A stretch of DNA of 64,000 nucleotides. It comes from Aurantiacibacter marinus (GTDB taxonomy: Bacteria > Pseudomonadota > Alphaproteobacteria > Sphingomonadales > Sphingomonadaceae). How positions within the stretch are numbered: position 1 is the first letter of the stretch; each line of letters begins with the position of its first letter. The notes beneath the pieces are model-generated. The model was not told the DNA's origin. It did not search any database and saw nothing but the letters and a program-made list of their open reading frames with translations. This document shows positions 17,053-26,175 of this stretch, in pieces. The stretch is taken from contig NZ_LDCP01000001.1 in assembly GCF_001021555.1 (NCBI RefSeq), positions 434,001 through 498,000 of the forward strand, written 5' to 3'. The position numbers and the translations under genes were made by a program.

Positions 17053-17910
17053 ATGGCCCAGAACAAGCTCCTTTTTCACCTGTCCGACATTCACTTCGGG
17101 CTAGAGGACAAATCTGCACTTGCCTGGGTAGAGCGCGAAATTGCCGAACGCAGGCCAGATGCGGTGGCGATCACGGGTGATCTCACCATGCGCGCACGGC
17201 CTCCCGAATTTGCTGCGGCGGAAAAGTGGATACATGCTCTCAGCGTTCCGGTGACGGTGGAGCCGGGTAATCATGATTTGCCGGGGTATCATCTGCCCTC
17301 GCGCTACCTCGACCCGCTCGGCCGGTTCGAGGCGTTTCGTGAAGTGGTGGAGAAGCGGATCGAGCTTCCCGGCCTTGCGCTGGTTCCGCTCAATACCAAT
17401 GTGCCGGCACAGCCGCGGTTGAATTGGTCGAAGGGCTGGGTGAGTGACAGGGCGCTGTCCGATTGCCTGCGGCAGATCGATGCTCTGCCCGAAGGCACAA
17501 TGGCGTTGGTGACGGTCCACCACCCGTTGCGAGAAACTGGCACGCAGGGCACGGCGCTCACAAGAAATGGCGAAAAGGCGCTGGCGGCGCTGGCGCAGCG
17601 GCCAGTTCTGGCTGTGCTTTCCGGCCATGTGCACGACGCTTTCGACATCATGGAGAAAACCGAGCACGGACCTGTGCGCATGATCGGTGCAGGCACTCTC
17701 TCACAGCGCATCCGCTCCACCCCGCCCAGCTTCAACGAATTGACGTGGGACGGCGCGACTTTGCACGTAACTGTGCGCAATCTGGAAAACATCGACACGC
17801 CCGACATGATGATCGACGATGTACCGGAAGACGCAATGCCGCCACGCGAGGCAGGAGAGCCTGTCGCCCCTGTAGGACGCGTGCCGCGCACCGATCCTCC
17901 GGTCCATTGA
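17053..17910 (+). CDS. Calcineurin-like metallophosphoesterase
   Basis: Predicted dimetal phosphoesterase of 285 residues. The conserved blocks appear in order: LSDIHFG (residues 9-15), ITGDLTMR (about 39-46), PGNHDLPGYH (about 71-80), VTVHHPLRETG (about 154) and VLSGHVHDAF (about 192). These supply the Asp, Asn and His metal ligands. The start at 17053 puts the first motif directly after the N-terminus; an open frame further upstream crosses the preceding gene. The substrate may be a cyclic nucleotide or phosphodiester but cannot be read from sequence. Confidence 0.9.
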   Translation: MAQNKLLFHLSDIHFGLEDKSALAWVEREIAERRPDAVAITGDLTMRARPPEFAAAEKWIHALSVPVTVEPGNHDLPGYHLPSRYLDPLGRFEAFREVVEKRIELPGLALVPLNTNVPAQPRLNWSKGWVSDRALSDCLRQIDALPEGTMALVTVHHPLRETGTQGTALTRNGEKALAALAQRPVLAVLSGHVHDAFDIMEKTEHGPVRMIGAGTLSQRIRSTPPSFNELTWDGATLHVTVRNLENIDTPDMMIDDVPEDAMPPREAGEPVAPVGRVPRTDPPVH

Positions 17911-18018
17911 TCGCAAATTCGCGAAAACCTTCGTGAAACCAGGCGTTTTGTCGGTTTCGCGCGCCGCTCTGCCGCAAGAGATGGGACCACAGGATGGTTT
18001 CGCCGTAACAGCCGGATT

Positions 18019-18408
18019 GTGACAACGAAGGTACTCATTGTCGAAGACGATCTCCTGAACCGCATGTTCTACGAGGCGGTCTTCCAGCAACGCGGCTATG
18101 ACATGATGGCCGTGGATGATGGCGCGCGCGTTCTGGACGCGGTCGAAAGTTTTGCGCCCGACCTTATCACCATGGATATTCATCTGCCGCACGTTTCGGG
18201 CCGCAAGCTGATCCGCAAGATCAGACGTAATCCTGCTACGCAGCACATCCCGATTTTGGCGATAACCGCTTATGCCGGGCAACGTGACGAAGACGAAATC
18301 CGGCGTGCCGGAGCGAAGGGCTATCTCGCCAAGCCGCTGAGAATAGAGCAGCTGCTGGAAGAGGTGGATGCGTTGCTTGGCCTGGCCGAGCCCGCGACAC
18401 AGCACTGA
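18019..18408 (+). CDS. Single-domain response regulator, DivK-like
   Basis: A stand-alone receiver domain of 129 residues. It has VLIVEDDLLNRMFYEAVF at the start, the phosphorylated aspartate in DLITMDIHLPHVSGRKL, and AITAYAGQRDEDEIRRAGAKGYLAKPL with the conserved Thr/Ala and Lys. No output domain is present. The sequence is close to DivK, which in Caulobacter relays between PleC/DivJ and DivL to control CtrA. The start codon is GTG. Assignment to DivK itself, rather than a paralogue, is likely but not certain. Confidence 0.82.
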   Translation: MTTKVLIVEDDLLNRMFYEAVFQQRGYDMMAVDDGARVLDAVESFAPDLITMDIHLPHVSGRKLIRKIRRNPATQHIPILAITAYAGQRDEDEIRRAGAKGYLAKPLRIEQLLEEVDALLGLAEPATQH

Positions 18409-18493
18409 TCCGGTTTGCGGCTTCGCCAAGCCGCTTCGCATGGTGCAGCGGACAATCAGGTCATTTCATAAACCCGTTAGGTCCAGACGCGAA

Positions 18494-18522
18494 AAGGGCG
18501 ACCCTTCGTGGGGGCCGCCCTT
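18494..18522 (-). terminator. Rho-independent terminator of the rplM-rpsI operon
   Basis: The strong G/C inverted repeat ends in TTTTC on the minus strand, 56 bases downstream of the rpsI stop. It also sits where the convergent divK transcript ends. Confidence 0.75.
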
Positions 18523-18577
18523 CGCATTTCCCACCGTCGCGGGAACTGGTGAGGAGCGAATAACGGCTCCAGAAACT

Positions 18578-19123
18578 TTAGCGCTTGCTGAACTGGAAGC
18601 TACGACGTGCCTTGGCACGGCCATACTTCTTACGTTCAACCACGCGGCTGTCGCGCGTCAGGAAGCCAGCGGCCTTGACCACTGCACGCAGTGCCGGTTC
18701 ATAGCGGGTCAGCGCCTGGCTGATGCCGTGCTTTACCGCGCCAGCCTGGCCCGAAAGACCGCCGCCGGAAACCGTGGCAACCACGTCATACTGGCCTTCA
18801 CGCTCGGAGATGGTGAAGGGCTGGTTGATCACCAGGCGCAGTGTCGGACGTGCGAAATACACTTCCTGTTCCTTGCCGTTGATGGTGACCTTGCCGGTGC
18901 CGGGCTTGATCCAAACGCGAGCGGTGGCGTCCTTGCGGCGGCCCGTAGCGTAGGCGCGGCCTTGCGCGTCAATGATCTGCTCACGCAGAGGCATTGTCGG
19001 TGCGGCAGGCACAGCAACGGCTTCGCTTTCGCCTTCGGAAGAAGCATCGGCGGCTGGAGTATCACCAACGACATCTTTCAGATCGGCGAGATCGGTAGCG
19101 GTATTGTTCTCTTCGGTAGCCAT
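18578..19123 (-). CDS. rpsI: 30S ribosomal protein S9
   Basis: Small-subunit protein whose C-terminal tail reaches the P-site tRNA. Typical features are [48 protein letters not shown] and the basic tail [15 protein letters not shown] ending in KR. At 181 residues it is about 50 longer than E. coli S9, because of an acidic N-terminal extension (residues 1-45, rich in Glu/Asp/Ala) of the sort seen in sphingomonads. Its ATG overlaps the rplM stop by one base, so translation is coupled to L13. Confidence 0.97.
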   Translation of the reverse strand: MATEENNTATDLADLKDVVGDTPAADASSEGESEAVAVPAAPTMPLREQIIDAQGRAYATGRRKDATARVWIKPGTGKVTINGKEQEVYFARPTLRLVINQPFTISEREGQYDVVATVSGGGLSGQAGAVKHGISQALTRYEPALRAVVKAAGFLTRDSRVVERKKYGRAKARRSFQFSKR

Positions 19124-19602
19124 TATGCGGACACCTTGTTCTTGCGGTTCATCGAGGCAACGTCGAGCACGGTTGGCTTCTGGCCATCATGCGGGTGCTC
19201 TGTGCCATTATAAAGGTGCAGGTTCTTCATCTGGACGCGGCCCAAGGGACCGGTTGGAACCATGCGTTCAACTGCCTTTTCAAGCACACGCTCCGGGAAG
19301 CGGCCAGCCAGCACCTTGTCTGCGGTGATGTCCTTGATGCCGCCGGGATAACCGGTGTGCTTGTAATAATGCTTCTTGCCGGCCTTGTTGCCGGTGAAAC
19401 GCACCTTGTCGGCATTGATGACGATCACGTGGTCGCCGCAATCGACATGCGGTGTAAAGCTCGGCTTGTGCTTGCCGCGCAGAATATTGGCGATAATCGA
19501 TGCGAGGCGGCCAACGACCAACCCATCAGCATCAACCAGATGCCAATTCTTCTCGACTTCGGCCGGCTTGATCGACCGGGTGGTCTTGCTCAGAGCCTTC
19601 AT
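19123..19602 (-). CDS. rplM: 50S ribosomal protein L13
   Basis: Large-subunit assembly protein. [60 protein letters not shown] and MVPTGPLGR are the expected conserved blocks; 159 residues is slightly longer than E. coli L13. An AAGGAA precedes the ATG by about nine bases. It is the first gene of the rplM-rpsI operon, whose promoter should lie in 19603-19790. Confidence 0.97.
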   Translation of the reverse strand: MKALSKTTRSIKPAEVEKNWHLVDADGLVVGRLASIIANILRGKHKPSFTPHVDCGDHVIVINADKVRFTGNKAGKKHYYKHTGYPGGIKDITADKVLAGRFPERVLEKAVERMVPTGPLGRVQMKNLHLYNGTEHPHDGQKPTVLDVASMNRKNKVSA

Positions 19603-19790
19603 GGCTTTCGTTCCTTGGTATGCGTGTACGAATGATTTGCCGATTTGCCCGTCAGAATCGCTCTATCGGGTCCGGCGAAGGCGCGCATCTGTAGCCAAAG
19701 GGCCTGCAAGTCAAGCAAATGCGGGGGATTGCGAGGAGGTAACATAATACCTCACCTGAAAATGCGAGGCAAATGCAAGGCAAAACGCGG

Positions 19791-20555
19791 TTAGCTCAAT
19801 GCAAGATTCCAGCTTTCACTGGTGATCCGACGGTCATCTCCGACTTCGGTCGTAATCTCGCGCGAAGCCGCGCTCATCAGGCCGGTGTTGCGATTGATTT
19901 CCCCGCGAAACCGGGTTGTGACGCGGCCATGCCCCCCGTGGGGCAGGGCAATGCTTTGCTCGTCGTCCCGAACCTGGCTTGCCGGAGCAAACAGATCAAT
20001 CGGCAAATGCGCCGTAATGCGGTGCCCTGCCGAGTGCACAGCGGCTGCGAATGCTTGCAACGTGGAGCGATCTTCTTCGGCCATTCCGCTATCACGCAGG
20101 GCTGTCAGCGTCTGGTTTACTGCGGCCTGCACGACCGGTTCGGATGGTCTTTGATGTTCACGCGACAAAATCCGTCCGAATGCGTCCAGTGCCAGTGGAA
20201 AGATGTGACTTTCGTCGCGCGCGCTTTCCAAGGAGGCAAAAGAAGCCAGCTCCTGCGGGGCATTTACCGCCACGTCATTTTGCCGCCCATGCAACATAAA
20301 GCCGTTTGCCGAACGATGGAATTCGACCGCGAAGAAACGCGAAACACTGAAGCTATTCCCGTCGACGAGTTCCCTGGAAACGGTTCGCTGGTAAATCATC
20401 GGCTGGCTTGGCGGGTCGATCAGTCCGCCAGGGTTCGTCCCGGGAACCGTTTGTGCGAGCGATTGGCGGGTAGCCAAAGCCGGCGCCATAGCTGCAGCAA
20501 GCGCGAGCCGAAGGGCGCCGCGCCTGTCTGTCCCGCCTGATGCACTTTTGCTCAT
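19791..20555 (-). CDS. Tat-exported protein of unknown function, downstream of cutA
   Basis: A 254-residue protein with a twin-arginine signal: TDRRGALRLALAAAMAPALA then a cleavage-like QSLAQ near residue 35. The mature part begins with a VPGTNPGGLIDPP stretch and is mixed alpha/beta without recognisable catalytic motifs; I do not recognise the family. ATG 20555 is preceded by GGAGG five bases upstream and its first base is the last base of the cutA stop. It is the third gene of ctaA-cutA-this, suggesting an envelope or cofactor-related role, which is inference from position only. Confidence 0.72.
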   Translation of the reverse strand: MSKSASGGTDRRGALRLALAAAMAPALATRQSLAQTVPGTNPGGLIDPPSQPMIYQRTVSRELVDGNSFSVSRFFAVEFHRSANGFMLHGRQNDVAVNAPQELASFASLESARDESHIFPLALDAFGRILSREHQRPSEPVVQAAVNQTLTALRDSGMAEEDRSTLQAFAAAVHSAGHRITAHLPIDLFAPASQVRDDEQSIALPHGGHGRVTTRFRGEINRNTGLMSAASREITTEVGDDRRITSESWNLALS

Positions 20556-20905
20556 CATTCCTCCAACGGCGCGGTTTGCGCTGAGAGCCAATCCAGCGTG
20601 GCCGGTGCTGCATGGTCCGCGTGCCAGCCAATTATGGCTGGTGTATCATATGGATGTAAACTGACTAGTCTCTCTACGGCAGGCCCTAGCAGCTTTTGCG
20701 TTGTCTTGAACAGCGCGCCCGCTTCACTGGCCCGTTGCACTTCTCCTTGCCAGCGGAATACCGAAGTGATGGCCGGAATAATGTTGGCGCAGGCCACCAG
20801 CCCTTCCTCAACAAGTACGGCGGCAATTGCTTCTGCGGTTGCTGTATCGCCAAAGGGGCACCAGATCATGGCGGCCTTTACCTGCGATACGGCGCCGTTT
20901 CTCAT
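20555..20905 (-). CDS. cutA: Divalent cation tolerance protein CutA
   Basis: A 116-residue member of the CutA1 family, trimeric PII-like proteins linked to copper tolerance. The start (CPFGDTATAEAIAAVLVEEGLVACANI) and the later SVFRWQGEVQ, ALFKTTQ and LHPYDTPAIIGW segments are characteristic. The ATG at 20905 overlaps the ctaA stop by four bases and the stop touches the next start. Metal binding in this family is debated, so the physiological role stays open. Confidence 0.9.
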   Translation of the reverse strand: MRNGAVSQVKAAMIWCPFGDTATAEAIAAVLVEEGLVACANIIPAITSVFRWQGEVQRASEAGALFKTTQKLLGPAVERLVSLHPYDTPAIIGWHADHAAPATLDWLSAQTAPLEE

Positions 20906-21957
20906 CCCTTCCGGCCCAGCAAGTGCGCGCCGCGGACGAAGGCGGCAACCAGTAACGCCCCGACCAATTGATGCGCGACTGCGATCCATAGCGATACGCC
21001 GGTTATCACCGTGGCAATCCCCAGCAGGACCTGCACGCCGTATGCGGCATGGATGGCGATAGCGCCGCGACGGTCTATCGGCTTGATGCGTATTGCCATC
21101 ACCACCAATGCAGCCACTGCGGCAAAGGCCCACCAGCGGTGCACAAAATGCAGCCAGAAGGGATCATGCAGGAACGTGTAAACCACGCCGCGGCCCCAGC
21201 TGACTTCGGGCATCAGGCGCCCCTGCATCAGCGGCCAGCTGTCAGATGCAAGCCCCGCATTCAGCCCGGCGACCCACGCGCCCAGCAACAATTGTACAAA
21301 AAGTACTGCCCCGACCCAAGCAGCCGTGCCCGTAACACGCGCAGGCCGGACATTGCCTGCCGCAAGCTGCCGGAGATCAAGTGCGGTCCAGATGAGGCCG
21401 CCAAGCGTGATGAACGCGGTCAGCAAATGGATCGAAAGCCAGAAATGGGAAACATCCGTCATCTCGCCAGAGAGGCCGGACCGGACCATGAACCATCCAA
21501 ACGCGCCCTGCAGTCCGCCAAGCGCCAGCAGCGCGGTCAACCGGGGTTTGTAACCGGAAGGGATTGCGCCCTTTATCCAATACCACGCTAACGGAAGCGC
21601 AAAGGCCAGACCGATAATGCGGCCAAGAAGGCGGTGGAACCATTCCCAGAAATAGATGAATTTGAATGCTGCCAGGTCCATTCCGGCAGGACCGGTGACA
21701 TTGCGGTATTCGCCAGTGTTTTGGTAAAGTGCGAATTCAGCCAGCCAATCCGCCTCACTGAGAGGCGGCAGCGCGCCGGTAACCGGCTTCCACTCGGTAA
21801 TCGACAATCCGCTTTCGGTCAGCCGGGTAATGCCGCCAACAGCAACCATTATGAGCACCAGCCCGGCGACAAAAAACAGCCAATTGGCGAGCGCGATCGG
21901 GCGCGAAACCGAATCGGAATGGGAAACTGCGCCGCGGATATTCACCTGTGCAACCAT
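20902..21957 (-). CDS. ctaA: Haem A synthase (COX15/CtaA)
   Basis: Inner-membrane enzyme oxidising haem O to haem A for aa3-type cytochrome oxidases. The long (about 350 residues) type 2 architecture has eight hydrophobic segments. Signature features: VGGITRLTESGLSITEWKPV at the N-terminus, WEWFHRLLGRIIG with an invariant His, DVSHFWLSIHLLTAF with the second His, and LHFVHRWWAF and AVAHQLVGALLVA in the C-terminal half. The start is chosen at ATG 21957 on weak evidence (CAGG five bases upstream); ATG 21975 would add six residues. Confidence 0.93.
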   Translation of the reverse strand: MVAQVNIRGAVSHSDSVSRPIALANWLFFVAGLVLIMVAVGGITRLTESGLSITEWKPVTGALPPLSEADWLAEFALYQNTGEYRNVTGPAGMDLAAFKFIYFWEWFHRLLGRIIGLAFALPLAWYWIKGAIPSGYKPRLTALLALGGLQGAFGWFMVRSGLSGEMTDVSHFWLSIHLLTAFITLGGLIWTALDLRQLAAGNVRPARVTGTAAWVGAVLFVQLLLGAWVAGLNAGLASDSWPLMQGRLMPEVSWGRGVVYTFLHDPFWLHFVHRWWAFAAVAALVVMAIRIKPIDRRGAIAIHAAYGVQVLLGIATVITGVSLWIAVAHQLVGALLVAAFVRGAHLLGRKG

Positions 21958-22044
21958 GCGGCCTGATTTGCGCATTCGCAGGGCATTTCGCAAGCGGTAG
22001 AAAATACGTGTTTTAAGACGTGTGGCAATTCCGCCTCTTGCGTA

Positions 22045-22061
22045 ATGTTATAGAGTTACAT
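22045..22061. promoter_or_regulatory. Possible Zur (zinc uptake regulator) box
   Basis: A 17-base imperfect dyad ends two bases before the MerC-like ATG. Its left arm ATGTTATA equals the left half of the alphaproteobacterial Zur consensus (ATGTTATA-W-TATAACAT) and the right arm ends in TTACAT against TAACAT. About 13 of 17 positions fit. Identification is by eye. Confidence 0.5.
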
Positions 22062-22063
22062 AC

Positions 22064-22441
22064 ATGAGCCGCATGGCACAAATGGTCCCATGGATTCGCG
22101 GCAAGCTCGACCGTGTTGGCATTTTCTTGTCAGCACTGTGCGTGCTGCATTGCATTCTGGGTCTTGTGCTCGTGGCGGGGCTTGGCCTTGGGGCAGGTTT
22201 CCTCCTCGACCCTGCCATTCACAAGGTCGGCCTTCTGCTTGCTACCGTGGTTGCCGGGGTGGCCATCGGTATGGGCGCGATTCGTCATCGCCGCGCAGGG
22301 CCTTTTGTGGTTGCTATGATGGGCCTTAGCTTCATGGGCGGCGCGCTTGCTGTTGGCCATGGCGCAGAAGAGGCTGTGATGACGGTTATCGGCGTCGGTC
22401 TGGTCGCCACCGGTCACCTGCTTAACTTGCGCGCAGCCTGA
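22064..22441 (+). CDS. MerC-domain membrane protein
   Basis: A 125-residue integral membrane protein resembling MerC, with four hydrophobic segments and the characteristic DRVGIFLSALCVLHCILG (residues 16-33), where the Cys-x3-Cys-like pair sits in the first helix. True mer operons have merR/merA neighbours, which are absent here. In sphingomonads such stand-alone MerC-like genes are often predicted Zur targets, and a Zur-like box directly precedes this start, so a zinc-related role is more likely than mercury resistance. Confidence 0.75.
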   Translation: MSRMAQMVPWIRGKLDRVGIFLSALCVLHCILGLVLVAGLGLGAGFLLDPAIHKVGLLLATVVAGVAIGMGAIRHRRAGPFVVAMMGLSFMGGALAVGHGAEEAVMTVIGVGLVATGHLLNLRAA

Positions 22442-22463
22442 CTGGCCTTATGTGACGCTGGTA

Positions 22464-22673
22464 ATGACCCAGCCTTTTTCCCTCACCGTCAATGGCGATA
22501 GCCGGCAGACCAGCGCTGCCACTATCGCAGATTTTGTTCGCGAACTCGGTCTTGATCCGAAGAAGGTGGCTGTCGAACATAACGGCGTGATCGCCCCGCG
22601 GTCCACTTTGCATGAAGTCGCGCTGGGCGATGGGGATGCGCTGGAAATCGTGCACTTCGTCGGCGGCGGTTGA
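22464..22673 (+). CDS. thiS: Thiamine biosynthesis sulfur carrier ThiS
   Basis: A 69-residue ubiquitin-fold sulfur carrier ending in Gly-Gly (FVGGG), the C-terminus that is adenylated and thiocarboxylated. Segments VNGDSRQTSA and VAVEHNGVIAPRS fit ThiS. An in-frame GTG at 22452 would add four residues; ATG 22464 is preferred. It lies 72 bases upstream of thiG, its sulfur-accepting partner. Confidence 0.9.
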   Translation: MTQPFSLTVNGDSRQTSAATIADFVRELGLDPKKVAVEHNGVIAPRSTLHEVALGDGDALEIVHFVGGG

Positions 22674-22745
22674 ATTGCTGCTCATTGGTTCTCCGCCCCG
22701 TCTGCGGCCTTGCCTATGTCGGACACGAGATATACCGCGCGCCCC

Positions 22746-23552
22746 ATGACCAAGAATCCAGATATCACCGCCAAGCCAGACCATGACGACACTTGGCAAG
22801 TTGCCGGCCACACCTTCACCAGCCGGCTGATCGTCGGCACGGGAAAATACAAGGATTTCGCCCAGAACGCTGCTGCGGTGGAAGCTGCCGGGGCTGAAAT
22901 CGTGACAGTGGCCGTGCGCCGCGTGAATGTTTCCGACCCGACCCAGCCGGTCCTGATGGACCATATTGATCCGAAGAAGATCACCTATCTCCCCAATACA
23001 GCGGGCTGCTTCACCGCCGATGATGCAATCCGCACACTGCGGTTGGCGCGCGAAGCGGGCGGCTGGGATCTGGTGAAGCTGGAAGTGCTGGGAGAGGCAA
23101 AGACGCTGTATCCCAACATGCGCGAAACCCTCCACGCTACAGAAGTGCTGGTGAAAGAGGGTTTCAAGCCGATGGTCTATTGCGTGGACGATCCCATCGG
23201 CGCGAAGCAGCTGGAAGAAGCAGGCGCAGTTGCGATCATGCCGCTCGGCGCGCCGATCGGCAGCGGACTTGGCATCCAGAATCAGGTCACCATCCGCCTG
23301 ATTGTGGAAGGCGCCAATGTGCCTGTTCTGGTTGATGCGGGCGTGGGCACCGCGTCTGACGCTGCAGTGGCGATGGAATTGGGCTGTGACGGCGTACTGA
23401 TGAACACCGCGATTGCAGAAGCGAAAGATCCGGTTCGCATGGCGCGGGCTATGAAGCTGGCCGTGCAGGCGGGACGGGATGCCTATCTGGCGGGCCGGAT
23501 GGGCCGCCGTAAATATGCCGATCCCAGCAGCCCGCTGGCGGGACTGATCTGA
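22746..23552 (+). CDS. thiG: Thiazole synthase ThiG
   Basis: Forms the thiazole phosphate ring of thiamine from deoxyxylulose phosphate, dehydroglycine or iminoglycine, and the ThiS thiocarboxylate. The TIM-barrel hallmarks are [73 protein letters not shown] and [12 protein letters not shown] with the Schiff-base lysine region. 268 residues is normal; in-frame starts at 22716 (ATG) and 22710 (TTG) would extend it by 10-12 residues. ThiE, ThiC and ThiF/ThiO are not in the window. Confidence 0.95.
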   Translation: MTKNPDITAKPDHDDTWQVAGHTFTSRLIVGTGKYKDFAQNAAAVEAAGAEIVTVAVRRVNVSDPTQPVLMDHIDPKKITYLPNTAGCFTADDAIRTLRLAREAGGWDLVKLEVLGEAKTLYPNMRETLHATEVLVKEGFKPMVYCVDDPIGAKQLEEAGAVAIMPLGAPIGSGLGIQNQVTIRLIVEGANVPVLVDAGVGTASDAAVAMELGCDGVLMNTAIAEAKDPVRMARAMKLAVQAGRDAYLAGRMGRRKYADPSSPLAGLI

Positions 23553-23637
23553 CCGGAAGGGCGAAAACGCCATTCGGCCTTACGCAAAATTAACCATGCT
23601 GCGCGACAACGGCTGAGAAATAGCTGGAGTCCACACC

Positions 23638-24168
23638 ATGGGACACAAATCGAAGACCGCTTCGCTGACAATTGCCGAAATGCGCGAGTTTGCGGGATTT
23701 GCAGAACACGAACGCGCATTCATAGAGCGCTCGCTCGATATCGGCATGGGCCGGGGCGATGCCTTTAAGGTCTGGAGCCGCAATGCTGACGATCAGCGGG
23801 CGATCCGATCGCAATATCTTGCCTACCGCGAGCTGAAGCGTCTGCGCGTAATGGTGCCTGCCGAGCAGGGTTTCGACGGGATCGAAGATTTCATGGGTGC
23901 GCTCATCCGGATTACCGCGCAGGATTTGGCGCAGGAAACACTGGATGGCTTTTCCGCCTATCGCTTCCTTTATGAACGTTTGCTCGGCGCATCGGCGCGG
24001 GCATTCCTGCCGGCTGCTTTTTGCGGTGCTGCGGCCCTGCCCCATATACAGCCTGACCGGCGCAAGATGCTGCTGCAAAGCCTGAGCGAAGCAGCTGCTA
24101 CCGCTCCGGCCTGGTCACCGCGTGAGCCCGGTTTTTTCCCGGAAAAGGTGGAGGACGAGGCAGCCTGA
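23638..24168 (+). CDS. Hypothetical cytoplasmic protein downstream of thiG
   Basis: A 176-residue mainly helical protein starting MGHKSKTASLTIAEMREFAGFAEHE, with a TGGAG before the ATG. There is no signal peptide or membrane helix and no motif I recognise. Codon use looks like the neighbours. It may form a transcript with thiG or stand alone. Confidence 0.7.
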   Translation: MGHKSKTASLTIAEMREFAGFAEHERAFIERSLDIGMGRGDAFKVWSRNADDQRAIRSQYLAYRELKRLRVMVPAEQGFDGIEDFMGALIRITAQDLAQETLDGFSAYRFLYERLLGASARAFLPAAFCGAAALPHIQPDRRKMLLQSLSEAAATAPAWSPREPGFFPEKVEDEAA

Positions 24169-24295
24169 ACTGCCTCCGGCGTCCCAAAACGCGACTTGCA
24201 CCCCGGCCACGATCACATTGGTATCGACATCGGGATCAGACCAGGTGCTGCCATCAACGGGTTGAAAACTGGCTCATCCGGTTTCGCGGATCGGC

Positions 24296-26095
24296 TCAAT
24301 ACAGCGCGTCCATCCGCTCTCCGTAAGTTTCGCGGATCTGGTGACGGCGAATTTTCATTGTCGGCGTCATCTGGTTGTTGTCGACCGAGAAGGGCTCGTC
24401 AGCCATTTCAAACTTGCGAATTTTCTCGACCACGGACAGATCGTGATTGGTCCTGTCGATCGCCCCTTTGATCGCGCTGCGGAAGGCGGGAAGCGATTGC
24501 AGCGTGGTCATATCGAACTTCTCGTCGTTCGCGCGCGCCCATTCCAATGCCCATTCGGCATCCGGTACAATCACGGCGGTCATATACGGGCGCTTGTCTC
24601 CCATCACCATTGCCTGGCTGATTTCGGGTTGCAGCGTAAGCATGCCTTCCAGCTTTTGCGGCGCGACATTGTCACCCTTGTCGTTGACGATGATGTCCTT
24701 CTTGCGGTCGGTAATCTTGATGCGGCCCTTGTCATCAAGGTGACCCACGTCGCCCGTGTGCAACCAGCCTTCGACCAGTGTTTTTTCCGTATCCACGGGG
24801 CGCTGCCAATAGCCTTTCATGACAAGCTCCCCGCGCACCAGTATCTCGCCATCCTCGGCAATCTTCACTTCAACACCGCGCAGGGGCGGGCCGACCGTAT
24901 CCATCTTGAGGCCGATGCGCGGACGGTTGCAGCTGACCACAGGGCCACTTTCGGTCTGCCCGTATCCCTGAAGCATCGTTAACCCCATGGCCTCGAAGAA
25001 ATAGCCGACTTCGGGATTGAGCGGAGCGCCGCCTGATACCATCGCCTTCATCCGACCACCGAATTTCGCACGGATTTTCGGCCGCAATGTGCGTTCCAGA
25101 ATCATATCCATAGGCCTGTCGCGCAGCCTTTTTGAACCGTTTTCGCTTTCCTTCTGCGCAATGGTGAGCGCCCGGTCCATCAGGTAATTGGCGAACTTTC
25201 CCTGCTTGCTCACCTGCTTCATGATGCGCGTACGCAGCACTTCAAACAGGCGCGGCACTACCACCATGATCGTGGGACGCACTTCTTCGATATTGCTGGC
25301 GAGCTTTTCCAGCCCTTCGGAATAATAGATTTCCGCGCCGACACCGATAGGCAGGAATTGGCCGCCGGAATGTTCGTACGCATGGCTGAGTGGCAGGAAG
25401 GAGAGGAAGCGTTCGTCCTCGATCCCGAAATCTTCGATCAGCACTTCTGCAGCGCCGGAAACGTTGCACAAAATTGCTCCATGCGGCTGCATGACGCCGC
25501 GCGGTGCCCCGCTGGTTCCGCTGGTGTAGATAATGCAGGCAGTGTCATCACGCTGGATGCCTGCGATGCGGGCATCGACGGCGCTGCGCGCGGCGGCAGC
25601 ATCGCCGTTCAGCAGTTCACCCCATTGATGCAGGTCGAAAGAGCCGGTCTGCGAGGACGCAATAGGCTCTATCGCGATCACATGTTTTGCATGCCCCGTT
25701 TTCATGATCGCCGGAAACAGCGACTGGGCTAATTTCGTATTGGACACGATCACCGCGCTGGCACCCGAATCGTCAAGTATGTGGCAGTGATCACGTTCGG
25801 TGTTGGTCGTATAGGCGGGAGTTGTGACGCAGCCTGCCGCCATGATGGCAAGATCCGCGATGCACCATTCGGGACGATTTTCGGCAACGATGACCACGCG
25901 GTCGCCATCGCGCAAACCCAGTTCACGCAGTTTTTCCGCCATCAGGCAGACCTTGTTTGCAACGTCTGCCCAGGAAGTGGAGGTCCATTCGCCGTCCACC
26001 TTGGCGCTAAGGAACGGGGCATCGCCCTTTTGATCGGCTCGCTGCAGGAACAACGAGACGAGGTTTTGCGCGTTGTCGATATCATCCAGCTTCAT
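24296..26095 (-). CDS. Long-chain fatty acyl-CoA synthetase (AMP-binding family)
   Basis: ATP-dependent activation of fatty acids to acyl-CoA thioesters. The 599-residue protein has the family's AMP-binding motif IIYTSGTSGAPRG (about residue 190), FLPLSHAYEHSGG, GYGQTESGPVVSC, WLHTGDVGHLDDKGRIKITDRKKDIIVNDKGDN in the C-terminal hinge, and KIRKFEMADEPFSVDNNQMTPTMKI with the catalytic lysine region. The start is ATG 26095 (MKLDD); upstream in-frame starts are possible but lie in repetitive leader DNA. It is the long-chain (FACS) type, similar to FadD15. Confidence 0.9.
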   Translation of the reverse strand: MKLDDIDNAQNLVSLFLQRADQKGDAPFLSAKVDGEWTSTSWADVANKVCLMAEKLRELGLRDGDRVVIVAENRPEWCIADLAIMAAGCVTTPAYTTNTERDHCHILDDSGASAVIVSNTKLAQSLFPAIMKTGHAKHVIAIEPIASSQTGSFDLHQWGELLNGDAAAARSAVDARIAGIQRDDTACIIYTSGTSGAPRGVMQPHGAILCNVSGAAEVLIEDFGIEDERFLSFLPLSHAYEHSGGQFLPIGVGAEIYYSEGLEKLASNIEEVRPTIMVVVPRLFEVLRTRIMKQVSKQGKFANYLMDRALTIAQKESENGSKRLRDRPMDMILERTLRPKIRAKFGGRMKAMVSGGAPLNPEVGYFFEAMGLTMLQGYGQTESGPVVSCNRPRIGLKMDTVGPPLRGVEVKIAEDGEILVRGELVMKGYWQRPVDTEKTLVEGWLHTGDVGHLDDKGRIKITDRKKDIIVNDKGDNVAPQKLEGMLTLQPEISQAMVMGDKRPYMTAVIVPDAEWALEWARANDEKFDMTTLQSLPAFRSAIKGAIDRTNHDLSVVEKIRKFEMADEPFSVDNNQMTPTMKIRRHQIRETYGERMDALY

Positions 26096-26175
26096 GCGAA
26101 CATCTCTCCGGGTTGCGCCGAGTGATCCCGGCCGCATTGGTATCACATAGCGAGTTAGGGCGTGCAGGGTTCCCC

